NCBI GenBank assembly: GCA_002340255.1
Contig: DDLS01000174.1
Span: 1 to 64,000, forward strand
Direction of reading: 5' to 3'
DNA from: Cyanobacteria bacterium UBA2566
GTDB taxonomy: Bacteria; Cyanobacteriota; Cyanobacteriia; Cyanobacteriales; Desertifilaceae
DNA: 64,000 bases
Part shown: piece by piece, positions 50,334 to 58,859 of the stretch
Layout: every line of letters begins with the position of its first letter
Position numbering within the stretch: position 1 is the first letter of the stretch
Position numbers and translations under genes: made by a program
The notes under the pieces: model-generated
The model's input: the letters and a program-made list of their open reading frames with translations, nothing else
Told to the model about the DNA's origin: nothing
Databases searched by the model: none

Positions 50334-50477
50334 GTGCAATATCCTGCCCACCCTACGATAATATTATTAAAAAAAAACTGAATTTTCCTTCTACTTCCCC
50401 ATTGTATGATACTCCTAGCAAGCAAGCATTTATCTTAACGAATGCTTAAAAGAAGATTAAATCTAAAGAGGTGGAAA

Positions 50478-50711
50478 ATGTGTTTAGCAGTGCCTGGAAA
50501 ACTTATTAGCATCTCTGGTGAAGATCCCCTGACAAAAATGGGTCGCGTTAGCTTTGGAGGCGTAATCAAAGAAGTCAGTTTAGCCTATGTCCCCGAAGCT
50601 CAAATCCATGACTATGTATTAGTTCACGTCGGTTTTGCCCTATCAATTGTCGATCAAAATGAAGCTGAACAAACCCTAGCTGATTTACAACAAATTAATA
50701 CATTCAGTTAA
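50478..50711 (+). CDS. hypC: HypC/HybG/HupF hydrogenase assembly chaperone
   Basis: From MCLAVPGKLISI, 77 residues match HypC, whose N-terminal Cys2 binds the Fe(CN)2CO unit with HypD and delivers it to the [NiFe]-hydrogenase large subunit. The rest fits the OB-like fold (GRVSFGGVIKEVSLAYVPEA, DYVLVHVGFALSIVD). AAGAGGTGG before the ATG supports this start over 50442. No other hyp gene is in the window, but nifJ follows. Confidence 0.92.
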   Translation: MCLAVPGKLISISGEDPLTKMGRVSFGGVIKEVSLAYVPEAQIHDYVLVHVGFALSIVDQNEAEQTLADLQQINTFS

Positions 50712-51009
50712 ATAAGATTAAGAACCTATTCCAAACTGTAGGGACTTATTACATGATCGGAAAAGAATTGACTGGACTAGGAACCAAACAAATTACCCGA
50801 AAATAATCCCTGCACAATCCTAGGGTTTGCACCATTGAACTTCTCAGGAGAGTGCAAGTTTTCACCCCGATAAAATTCCGATCGAGAAAAACAATGAAAT
50901 GATTGTTTTAACTCTCGAAATTAGACCCCCAACCTAGGGAAAAAGGTCAACAGCCCCTGAGCTGTGTCCATTCATCTTCAGTCGTAGACCGAAAGGACTC
51001 GAATTACCT
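50712..51009. promoter_or_regulatory. nifJ upstream region with long hairpin
   Basis: No gene. At 50882-50918 a two-part stem TCGAGA+AAAACAAT pairs with ATTGTTTT+TCTCGA around GAAATG, with a 3-base bulge. ACAGC-ccctga-GCTGT follows at about 50950. These may be operator or leader structures of nifJ. Confidence 0.45.
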
Positions 51010-54000
51010 ATGAACACCAAAAACTATGCAACACTAGACGGCAACGAGGCAGTAGCCCGTGTTGCGTACAAACTCAACGAAGTCATTGCCATTTATCCCA
51101 TTACTCCTTCCTCTCCGATGGGAGAATGGGCAGATGCCTGGATGTCGGAGGGGCGGCCGAACCTATGGGGAACCGTACCCTCAGTCGTAGAAATGCAAAG
51201 TGAAGGAGGAGCCGCAGGAGCAGTCCACGGATCGCTACAGGGGGGGTCTTTAACGACGACCTTTACCGCATCTCAAGGGTTGCTGCTCATGATTCCCAAC
51301 CTCTACAAAATTGCTGGGGAACTAACGGCAGCCGTATTGCATGTTGCGGCTCGTTCGGTTGCGGCTCAAGCTCTGTCCATTTTCGGGGATCATTCAGATG
51401 TGATGGCAACGCGGGCAACGGGTTGCGCTCTGCTGTGTTCGGCATCGATACAAGAAGCTCATGATTTAGCGCTGGTGGCTCAAGCAGCTTCTCTTAAGTC
51501 CCGTGTGCCCTTTATCCACTTCTTTGACGGTTTTCGGACTTCCCACGAAGTGCAAAAGATCGAACTGCTCGAAGAGAGTGTCCTGCGGGCAATTATTGAC
51601 GATCGCACCGTCTACGACCATCGATCGCGCGGCCTAACCCCCGATCGCCCCGCTCTGCGCGGAACGGCTCAAAATCCGGATGTTTACTTCCAAGCCAGAG
51701 AAAGCGTCAACCCCTTCTATGATGTCTGCGCCGAAGAAGTGCAGAAAGCCATGGATCGGTTCGCCCAACTGACTGGACGCAGATATCAACCCTATGAATA
51801 CCACGGCGCACCCGATGCCGAGCGCGTTGTCATGCTCATGGGTTCCGGCTGTGAAACCGCCCATGAAACCATTGATTATCTCGTCGCTCAAGGGGAAAAA
51901 GTAGGCGTGCTAAAAGTGCGCATGTATCGCCCCTGGGACGGCAGTAAATTCATTAGCGCTCTTCCCGAAACCGTAAAGGCGATCGCCGTTTTAGACCGCA
52001 CCAAAGAACCTGGCGCATCTGGCGAACCCCTCTACTTAGATGTGGTGACTGCCTTCTACGAAGCCACTTCGACTCCGCTCAGTGAACGGAGTGTGCCTAA
52101 AATTGTGGCTGGACGCTATGGCTTATCTTCCAAAGAATTTAACCCCGCCATGGTCAAGAGCGTCTTGGATAACCTCAGCCAAGAATCACCGAAAAACCAC
52201 TTTACTGTCGGCATCAACGATGACTTGACCAACACCTCTCTAGAGTACGATCCCAGCTTCTCTATCGAACCCGATAGTGTTGTGCGGGCGATGTTCTACG
52301 GTTTGGGTTCCGATGGTACAGTTGGAGCCAATAAGAACTCAATTAAAATTATCGGCAACGATACCGATAACTATGCCCAAGGCTACTTTGTTTACGACTC
52401 CAAGAAATCCGGCGCGGTTACCGTCTCTCACCTGCGGTTTGGCCCCAATCAGATTCGCAGCACCTATCTGATTACCCAAGCTAACTTTATTGGCTGTCAC
52501 CAATGGACATTCTTAGAAAAACTCCAAGTGTTGGGATCGGCAGCACCGGGCGCAGTTTTCCTACTTAACAGTCCCTACGGTCCAGAAGAGGTCTGGGATA
52601 AACTCCCCTTGGAAATCCAAGAAGTAATTGTGCGCCAAGGTCTGAAATTCTACGTCATCAATGCCAACCAGGTGGCACGGGAAACCGGGATGGGAAATCG
52701 GATCAATACGATTATGCAGACCTGTTTCTTTGCCTTGGCAGGAATTTTACCCAGGGATGAGGCGATCGCTCAAATTAAGAAGGCGATCGAAAAAACCTAT
52801 GGTAAGAAAGGGGCAGAAATTGTTCAATTGAATATCAAAGCTGTCGATCGAACCCTGGATAACCTCTATGAGGTCAACGTCGGCGGTGCCAATAGCAATC
52901 TGCATATTTTACCCGCCATTGGAGACGCTGCTCCCCAATTCGTGCAGGAGGTGGAAGGGGTAATGCTTGCCCGGCAAGGAGATAGCCTACCCGTCAGTAA
53001 GCTCCCCTGCGATGGAACCTATCCCACCGGAACCTCGAAATGGGAAAAACGGAATGTAGCTCAAGAAATTCCGGTTTGGGACCCGGATGTTTGCGTGCAA
53101 TGTGGCAAGTGTATTGCTGTTTGTCCCCACGCCACAATTCGCGGTAAAGCCTATGATGCCGGTGCTTTAGCCAATGCACCGGAAAGCTTCAAGTCTATCG
53201 ATGTCAAAGATAAGGCCTTTGCTGGACAAAAATTCACCATTCAAGTGGCTCCCGAAGATTGCACGGGATGTGGCGTTTGTGTCGATATCTGCCCGGCGAA
53301 GAACAAATCCATGCCCTCGAAACGGGCAATTAACATGGAGTCTCAGTTACCCTTGCGGGAACAAGAGAGCCAAAATTGGGACTTCTTCCTCGGACTGCCC
53401 AATCCCGATCGCGCGGCCTTAAACTTAGAACGTATTCGCCAACAGCAATGGCAAGAACCTCTGTTTGAGTTCTCTGGAGCCTGCGCCGGTTGTGGGGAAA
53501 CGCCTTATATTAAACTAGCAACCCAGTTATTCGGCGATCGCATGGTCATCGCTAACGCCACCGGTTGTTCCTCTATCTATGGCGGTAACTTACCCACTAC
53601 ACCTTACAGTGTGAACAGTGAAGGTCGGGGGCCGAGTTGGTCCAATAGCCTGTTTGAAGATAACGCCGAGTTTGGTTTAGGCTTCCAGTTGGCCATTTCC
53701 AAACATCAAGAATTTGCCTGCGAACTGGTGCAAAAATTAGCCGGCACCCTAGGGGATAACTTAGTTAGTCAAATCCTCAATAATGGCCAAAAAACCGAAG
53801 CGGATATCTACGAGCAACGGCAATATGTAGCCCAAGTGAAAGAACTCCTCGCCGGTAATACCGACCCAGACGCGCAGCAATTGCTCAGTTTAGCCGATTA
53901 TTTGGTGAAAAAATCCATCTGGATCGTTGGCGGTGATGGTTGGGCTTACGACATTGGCTATGGTGGTTTAGACCATGTGCTGGCATCCGGCCGGAATGTG

Positions 54001-54570
54001 AATGTTCTGGTGATGGATACGGAAGTATACTCCAATACGGGCGGTCAATCGTCCAAAGCCACCCCCAGGGGAGCCGTCGCTAAATTCGCTGCCGGTGGTA
54101 AACCTGCGCCCAAGAAAGATTTAGGTCTGATTGCCATGACCTACGGCAATATCTATGTGGGTTCTGTGGCTCTAGGGGCGCGAGATGAACATACCCTCAA
54201 GGTCTTCCTAGAAGCTGAAGCCTATGACGGCCCCTCCTTGATTATTGCGTACTCCCACTGTATCGCCCATGGTATTAATATGACCACTGGTATGAGCCAT
54301 CAAAAGGCAATTGTAGAAAGTGGTCGCTGGTTGCTCTACCGCTACGATCCCAGACGCACGGAGGCAGGTGAAAATCCCCTACAGTTGGATTCGCGATCGC
54401 CCAAGAAAGGCGTTAAAGACTCCATGTACGCCGAAAACCGGTTCAAGATGTTGACCAAAACCAAACCAGAAGACGCAAAACGCTTATTGAAAGAAGCGCA
54501 ACAAGATGTCAATACCCGGTGGGAAATGTATAAATATCTCGCCGAACGGAGTCTGAAGTCGGAAGAGTAA
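51010..54570 (+). CDS. nifJ: Pyruvate:ferredoxin (flavodoxin) oxidoreductase
   Basis: The 1186-residue single-chain PFOR decarboxylates pyruvate to acetyl-CoA and reduces ferredoxin or flavodoxin. The domains run in the usual order. Domain I begins TLDGNEAVARVAYKLNEVIAIYPITPSSPMGE and domain II follows. The ferredoxin-like domain has two 4Fe-4S motifs (CVQCGKCIAVCPHA and CTGCGVCVDICPAK). The TPP domain has ACAGCGETPYIKL and GGDGWAYDIGYGGLDHVL, with VMDTEVYSNTGGQSSKATP. Length is normal. Cyanobacteria use it in fermentation and under reducing or dark conditions; the neighbouring hypC fits hydrogen metabolism. Confidence 0.96.
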   Translation: MNTKNYATLDGNEAVARVAYKLNEVIAIYPITPSSPMGEWADAWMSEGRPNLWGTVPSVVEMQSEGGAAGAVHGSLQGGSLTTTFTASQGLLLMIPNLYKIAGELTAAVLHVAARSVAAQALSIFGDHSDVMATRATGCALLCSASIQEAHDLALVAQAASLKSRVPFIHFFDGFRTSHEVQKIELLEESVLRAIIDDRTVYDHRSRGLTPDRPALRGTAQNPDVYFQARESVNPFYDVCAEEVQKAMDRFAQLTGRRYQPYEYHGAPDAERVVMLMGSGCETAHETIDYLVAQGEKVGVLKVRMYRPWDGSKFISALPETVKAIAVLDRTKEPGASGEPLYLDVVTAFYEATSTPLSERSVPKIVAGRYGLSSKEFNPAMVKSVLDNLSQESPKNHFTVGINDDLTNTSLEYDPSFSIEPDSVVRAMFYGLGSDGTVGANKNSIKIIGNDTDNYAQGYFVYDSKKSGAVTVSHLRFGPNQIRSTYLITQANFIGCHQWTFLEKLQVLGSAAPGAVFLLNSPYGPEEVWDKLPLEIQEVIVRQGLKFYVINANQVARETGMGNRINTIMQTCFFALAGILPRDEAIAQIKKAIEKTYGKKGAEIVQLNIKAVDRTLDNLYEVNVGGANSNLHILPAIGDAAPQFVQEVEGVMLARQGDSLPVSKLPCDGTYPTGTSKWEKRNVAQEIPVWDPDVCVQCGKCIAVCPHATIRGKAYDAGALANAPESFKSIDVKDKAFAGQKFTIQVAPEDCTGCGVCVDICPAKNKSMPSKRAINMESQLPLREQESQNWDFFLGLPNPDRAALNLERIRQQQWQEPLFEFSGACAGCGETPYIKLATQLFGDRMVIANATGCSSIYGGNLPTTPYSVNSEGRGPSWSNSLFEDNAEFGLGFQLAISKHQEFACELVQKLAGTLGDNLVSQILNNGQKTEADIYEQRQYVAQVKELLAGNTDPDAQQLLSLADYLVKKSIWIVGGDGWAYDIGYGGLDHVLASGRNVNVLVMDTEVYSNTGGQSSKATPRGAVAKFAAGGKPAPKKDLGLIAMTYGNIYVGSVALGARDEHTLKVFLEAEAYDGPSLIIAYSHCIAHGINMTTGMSHQKAIVESGRWLLYRYDPRRTEAGENPLQLDSRSPKKGVKDSMYAENRFKMLTKTKPEDAKRLLKEAQQDVNTRWEMYKYLAERSLKSEE

Positions 54571-54605
54571 CTCCCTTGGAGTAGGAGATGGGGAGATAGG
54601 GGGAA

Positions 54606-54667
54606 ATTCCCTATTCCCTATTCCCCATTCCCTATTCCCCATTACCCATTACCCATTACCCATTACC
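54606..54667. repeat. Heptanucleotide tandem repeats CCCTATT and CCCATTA
   Basis: About four CCCTATT-type and four CCCATTA units run up to the base before the ATG of the next gene. Confidence 0.85.
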
Positions 54668-55678
54668 ATGGATTTAACCACAACCTATTTAGGTCTCAAT
54701 CTGCGATCGCCGATCGTTCCCAGTGCTGCCCTACCCCTCTCGGAAGATATCGACACCATTAAACGTCTCGAAGATGCCGGTGCTGCTGCCGTTGTCCTCC
54801 ATTCCCTCTTTGAAGAACAACTGCTGCGAGAAAAATTTGAACTGCACCATCACCTCGAATATGGCACAGAAAGCTTTGCTGAAGCCCTATCCTATTTCCC
54901 AGAACCTGACGAGTTTCACGTCGGCCCAGAATTGTACTTAAAGCACATTCGCCAAGCCAAAGCAGCCGTTAATATTCCCATTATTGCCAGTCTCAATGGC
55001 TTTTCTTCTGGTGGATGGGTGGAATACGCCAAACTCATGCAAGACGAGGGCGCAGACGCGATCGAGTTAAACATCTATTATGTCCCCACTGACTTTGACA
55101 TGAGTGGCGCACAGGTAGAACAAAACTATATCGACACCTTAAGCGAAGTCAAAAAAGAAGTCACCATTCCCATTGCTCTCAAACTTAGCCCCTTTTTCAG
55201 CAACATGGCCAATATGGCCAAACGCTTTAGTGAAATCGGAGCAGATGGGTTAGTGCTGTTTAACCGCTTCCTCCAACCAGACATTAACGCCGAAGATTTA
55301 GAGGTAGAAGTCGGTTCTGTCCTCAGCAGTACCCATGACTTGCGCTTGCCCATGCGTTGGATTGCCATTCTTTATGGTCGTATTGATTGCGACCTAGCTG
55401 CCACCAGTGGCGTACAACGGGGTCATGATGCGATTAAACTCTTGATGGCTGGCGCATCAGTCACCCAGGTTTGCTCTACCCTGCTCCGTCATGGAATTCA
55501 CCATATCCAAGTGATGGAAGAAGAAATTAACCATTGGATGGAAGAGCATGGCTATGAGTCCGTGAAGCAAATGCAGGGTTCTATGTCCCAACTCCATTGT
55601 GAAGATGAGTCTGCCTATGAACGGGCGCAGTATATGCGGGCGATTACGTCTTATACTCCAACCCATAGTTTAGTCTAG
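54668..55678 (+). CDS. Dihydroorotate dehydrogenase-like protein
   Basis: The 336-residue protein has the TIM-barrel FMN fold of class 1 dihydroorotate dehydrogenases (TTYLGLNLRSPIVPSAALPLS, NIPIIASLNGFSSGGWVEYAKLM, ADAIELNIYY, IPIALKLSPFFSNMANMAKR, GADGLVLFNRFLQPD). It belongs to the DHOD-like branch often found right after nifJ in cyanobacteria, so a redox role linked to PFOR rather than pyrimidine synthesis is possible. The ATG directly abuts heptamer repeats, without a Shine-Dalgarno. Confidence 0.88.
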   Translation: MDLTTTYLGLNLRSPIVPSAALPLSEDIDTIKRLEDAGAAAVVLHSLFEEQLLREKFELHHHLEYGTESFAEALSYFPEPDEFHVGPELYLKHIRQAKAAVNIPIIASLNGFSSGGWVEYAKLMQDEGADAIELNIYYVPTDFDMSGAQVEQNYIDTLSEVKKEVTIPIALKLSPFFSNMANMAKRFSEIGADGLVLFNRFLQPDINAEDLEVEVGSVLSSTHDLRLPMRWIAILYGRIDCDLAATSGVQRGHDAIKLLMAGASVTQVCSTLLRHGIHHIQVMEEEINHWMEEHGYESVKQMQGSMSQLHCEDESAYERAQYMRAITSYTPTHSLV

Positions 55679-55702
55679 TTCACAACTCAACATAGACCGC
55701 AG

Positions 55703-55724
55703 GTAGGGGCTTTTTCGCCCCTAC
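55703..55724 (+). terminator. Hairpin terminator after the DHOD-like gene
   Basis: GTAGGGGC-tttttc-GCCCCTAC, an 8-bp perfect stem 24 bases after the stop. Only a weak T tract follows. Confidence 0.65.
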
Positions 55725-55832
55725 AGATTTTGTGTAAACACACCAGCTTAACCTGCTATATAGAACAGCTAAAAGCTCCATCAAGTCTATTGTTTGCTCC
55801 CCCTATCTCCCCATCCCCCTATCCCCGCATCA

Positions 55833-55847
55833 CAGCGCAAAGCACTG
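55833..55847. repeat. Palindrome copy 8 (after Uma2 gene)
   Basis: CAGCGCaaaGCaCTG, two bases downstream of the Uma2 stop codon. Confidence 0.65.
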
Positions 55848-55849
55848 TA

Positions 55850-56716
55850 TCATTCCCACTGACTCACCTCTTCAACCGATAATCCCAAGGCTTCAGCAAC
55901 TTGCTTGGTACTCAAACCCATACTCAACAGCCGAGGAATAGCTGCTTGCTGGGCACCTTCAGCACGGTTAGCTCGTTGGTTAGCTCTCTCCGCTTCTTGC
56001 TGGGCAAGACTAGCTTCCTGCTGGGCACGATTAGCTATTTCCTCTGGCGTGGGAATCCAATTTCCCTCTGCATCGTACCAGCGTAACCATTGTCGTTTTA
56101 ATCCATGGTATTTCCCGAACCATAATCCTAGTCCTAATTCTAATTCCGGAAACCAGAATTTCGATTCAGTCAGTTCTTGCTCTTGATAGCGATTTCCTTG
56201 CAGTTGAAAAACTTGCAACTTGTCTCGATAGCGGTCAAAAACAATATAGTAGGGAATACCAAGAATTTGCTCATAGACTTCCCATTTGGTTGGCTGTTTT
56301 CCCTGTCGCTCGGTTTTACCTAAGTCTTCATTGCGGGTTCCTGGGGAGAGTAGTTCCATCATCACAATCGGTGGCACTTCTTCTTGCCAGAACACATAAC
56401 TTAACCGAGCTTCGGTTTCATCGTACAGGTGAGGCACTCCTACGACAGCATACCAATCCGGTCGCTTGTACCATAGGGTATGTTCGGGGTCATAGTAGAG
56501 ATTTAAGTCTCCAGCAACTAAGATTTGTTCGGGGGGATAGGTTGGAGGATGAAATGTGGCACTACAGAGTTCTGCTTGCCACAGATGATACAGGTCAGGC
56601 AATCCAGAATCTCCTATTTCTTCACTAGGCAGATCGTACATGGTGGGCAGGGTTCCTTTTCCAGGGAAGGGAGGAGAAACCCGTTTGAAAATAGTTTCGG
56701 TGGGAGACATGGTCAT
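55850..56716 (-). CDS. Uma2 family protein with C-terminal HTH-like tail
   Basis: The 288-residue protein has the Uma2 nuclease-like core (DWYAVVGVPHLYDE, PPIVMMELLSPGTRNEDLGKTERQ, WEVYEQILGIPYYIVFDRYRDKL). A Glu/Ala/Gln-rich coiled coil (ANRAQQEASLAQQEAERANQ) leads to a short terminal motif (IPRLLSMGLSTKQVAEALGLSVEEVSQW) resembling an HTH, common in the long Uma2 variant. A GTG/ATG choice within the first three codons is open. Confidence 0.87.
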   Translation of the reverse strand: MTMSPTETIFKRVSPPFPGKGTLPTMYDLPSEEIGDSGLPDLYHLWQAELCSATFHPPTYPPEQILVAGDLNLYYDPEHTLWYKRPDWYAVVGVPHLYDETEARLSYVFWQEEVPPIVMMELLSPGTRNEDLGKTERQGKQPTKWEVYEQILGIPYYIVFDRYRDKLQVFQLQGNRYQEQELTESKFWFPELELGLGLWFGKYHGLKRQWLRWYDAEGNWIPTPEEIANRAQQEASLAQQEAERANQRANRAEGAQQAAIPRLLSMGLSTKQVAEALGLSVEEVSQWE

Positions 56717-56756
56717 GGAGTTTAGGTTGGGTGCTTGTATTGTAACAATTTACTTA

Positions 56757-57425
56757 TTACTTATTATTTAACCTATCGCGCACGCGAGGACAGGGTTCAG
56801 GCTTCACGGAGGCGATCGCACAATGATCTTTTAAGCAAGATTGCTCAAAGGCGGCTTCTTGTTCTAAAGGTTGGGGATATTGTCCAAATACCATTTCGCA
56901 ACTGAAATCTTCAAAGTTGGGAGTCATGGTTAAGGGAATGCCAAATTGCTGGGTAAAAAAGTCTTGAGTCGGGAGTTTGCACATATTAATGCACATTCCC
57001 ACACATCCGCTTTGTTCTAAATAGCGGCATTTTTTAATCTGAACTGCGCTTTTTTGTTGCCGAATTGTTTGATTTTTATTCTTTATTTCTACTGTCTTCG
57101 TTTCACACGGACCAACTAACCATTCAAATAAGAGCGTTGCAAACCAGGCATTGGCTTCACACACCCATTGGGTAGGGGAGGTCAATGTCCGGATAATGGT
57201 TAAAATGGGAGCAGGAATCAGGGAATTTAAGACCTTTTTCACCAATTGTTGTTGTTCTAAGGAATTGCGTCCCTGCATGATTTTCTGGGATACATCAACA
57301 AAGCCTTCATAGCCTATTTTTGAACTACCTTTACCCACCACAGCAGCCATTTTGCGGGTAAAAAGGGCAATAAACAGGCGATCGCAAAGATTGTCGTGGT
57401 AAGAGGTAGGTTCGGGCACAGTCAT
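56757..57425 (-). CDS. DUF4033 / D27-like carotenoid isomerase family protein
   Basis: The 222-residue protein matches DUF4033, the family of plant DWARF27 beta-carotene isomerase. It has KIMQGRNSLEQQQLVKKVLNSLIP and the cysteine-rich hallmark KKCRYLEQSGCVGMCINMCKLPTQDFF, then FGIPLTMTPNFEDFSCEMVFGQ and a last CPR motif. Plant D27 converts all-trans- to 9-cis-beta-carotene with iron. The cyanobacterial activity is not established. It starts 7 bases after the aldehyde dehydrogenase gene, so the two are probably co-transcribed. Confidence 0.88.
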   Translation of the reverse strand: MTVPEPTSYHDNLCDRLFIALFTRKMAAVVGKGSSKIGYEGFVDVSQKIMQGRNSLEQQQLVKKVLNSLIPAPILTIIRTLTSPTQWVCEANAWFATLLFEWLVGPCETKTVEIKNKNQTIRQQKSAVQIKKCRYLEQSGCVGMCINMCKLPTQDFFTQQFGIPLTMTPNFEDFSCEMVFGQYPQPLEQEAAFEQSCLKDHCAIASVKPEPCPRVRDRLNNK

Positions 57426-57432
57426 GATGCGG

Positions 57433-58803
57433 TTAATATCTCAGGAGTCTTTTCAACAGTTGGAGCTTGTTGCCATAGGGGGGATATCGCAAGTTGAGAT
57501 CCAGCCAAAACCAGCGTCTTAAGACACTTTTGTAATGGCTAAAGGTTTGAAAGCTTGCCAATCCATGATAGCGGCCCATGCCACTTTGTCCAACTCCCCC
57601 AAAGGGCAGTTGGGGAATGTTGAACTGTAAAACCGTATCGTTGAGAGCGACAGTTCCCGATGAGACGTGTTGTAGCACTTGGCGCTGAACTGGGGAGCGT
57701 TTGGAGAAGAGATAGAGAGCGAGGGGTTTGGGACGTTGATTGATTTCGGCGATCGCCTCCTCAATCTCACCATAGTCTAGAATCGGTAAAATTGGTCCAA
57801 AAATCTCCTCTTGCATCACCAAGGAATCCCAGGTTATTCCATCAATCAAAGTGGGGGCAATATAGCAAGTTTCCGCATTGGTGTGCCCTCCACAAAGAAT
57901 ATTCCCTTCTTGCAGTAATCCCTGGAGATGGTTAAACTGTTTGTCATTCACAATGCGGGCATAATCTGGACTTTCTTCCGGGTTTTCACCATAGAAAGCT
58001 TTAACTTCAGACAGCATCGCTTGAATTAGATCGGCTTTAACTCGCCGATCTACCAGCACATAATCTGGAGCAATACAAGTTTGTCCGGCATTGATAAATT
58101 TACCCCAAATAATCCGCCGCGCTGTGCAAGCCAAGTTACACTCTCGATCCACAATACAAGGACTTTTTCCTCCCAACTCTAACGTCACTGGCGTTAAGTG
58201 TTTCACCGCGGCTTCCATGACGATTTTGCCAATTCTAGAACTACCCGTAAATAAAATACGATCGAATTTCTGGGCTAAGAGTTCTTGGCTGACTTCGGCA
58301 TTTCCTTCGAGTACAGCAATATAGTTAGGATCGAAATTTTCAGTAATGATTTCTGCTAAAATTCCGGAAGTCTTGGGGGCTATCTCCGAAGGCTTAACCA
58401 CAGCACAATTTCCCGCTGCTATTGCTCCCACCAGGGGCGTTATCGCTAAATTAAACGGATAATTCCAAGCAGAGATAATCAGCACTACACCTAAGGGTTC
58501 CGGATAAATTTCGCCGACAGAAGGCCACATCACGAAGGGAGTGAAGGTGCGTTTCGGTTTTACCCATTGATTTAAGTTCTTTAAGGCATAATCAATTTCG
58601 GCGATCGGGCTAAATTCATAATAACCCTCTAATTTAGGTTTATTTAAATCCTCTTTCAATCCAGCCAATATTTTGGATTTATTTTGCTCAATTACCGCCC
58701 TCAGCCTTTGAAGCTGAGATTTTCTAAATTTCAACTCTCTGGTTTGTCCAGACCGGAAAAAATCTCTCTGTTGAGCAATCAGTTGTTCGCCGTTAATTAT
58801 CAT
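57433..58803 (-). CDS. Aldehyde dehydrogenase (AldE/apocarotenal-type)
   Basis: The 456-residue protein is an NAD(P)-dependent class 3-like aldehyde dehydrogenase. It shows LELGGKSPCIVD with the general-base Glu, FINAGQTCIAPDYVLV with the catalytic Cys, EEIFGPILPIL and PFGGVGQSGMGRYHG. The C-terminus is hydrophobic (WFWLDLNLRYPPYG, LLKRLL), suggesting membrane association. It resembles Synechocystis Slr0091 (SynALDH), known to oxidise alkanals and apocarotenals. The D27-like gene follows at once, which strengthens a carotenoid-derived substrate as a hypothesis. Confidence 0.9.
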   Translation of the reverse strand: MIINGEQLIAQQRDFFRSGQTRELKFRKSQLQRLRAVIEQNKSKILAGLKEDLNKPKLEGYYEFSPIAEIDYALKNLNQWVKPKRTFTPFVMWPSVGEIYPEPLGVVLIISAWNYPFNLAITPLVGAIAAGNCAVVKPSEIAPKTSGILAEIITENFDPNYIAVLEGNAEVSQELLAQKFDRILFTGSSRIGKIVMEAAVKHLTPVTLELGGKSPCIVDRECNLACTARRIIWGKFINAGQTCIAPDYVLVDRRVKADLIQAMLSEVKAFYGENPEESPDYARIVNDKQFNHLQGLLQEGNILCGGHTNAETCYIAPTLIDGITWDSLVMQEEIFGPILPILDYGEIEEAIAEINQRPKPLALYLFSKRSPVQRQVLQHVSSGTVALNDTVLQFNIPQLPFGGVGQSGMGRYHGLASFQTFSHYKSVLRRWFWLDLNLRYPPYGNKLQLLKRLLRY

Positions 58804-58859
58804 AAGCTATGATTAAAATCTTGATGTTTTTCTTATATTATCCTCCTTCACATTCTAGA

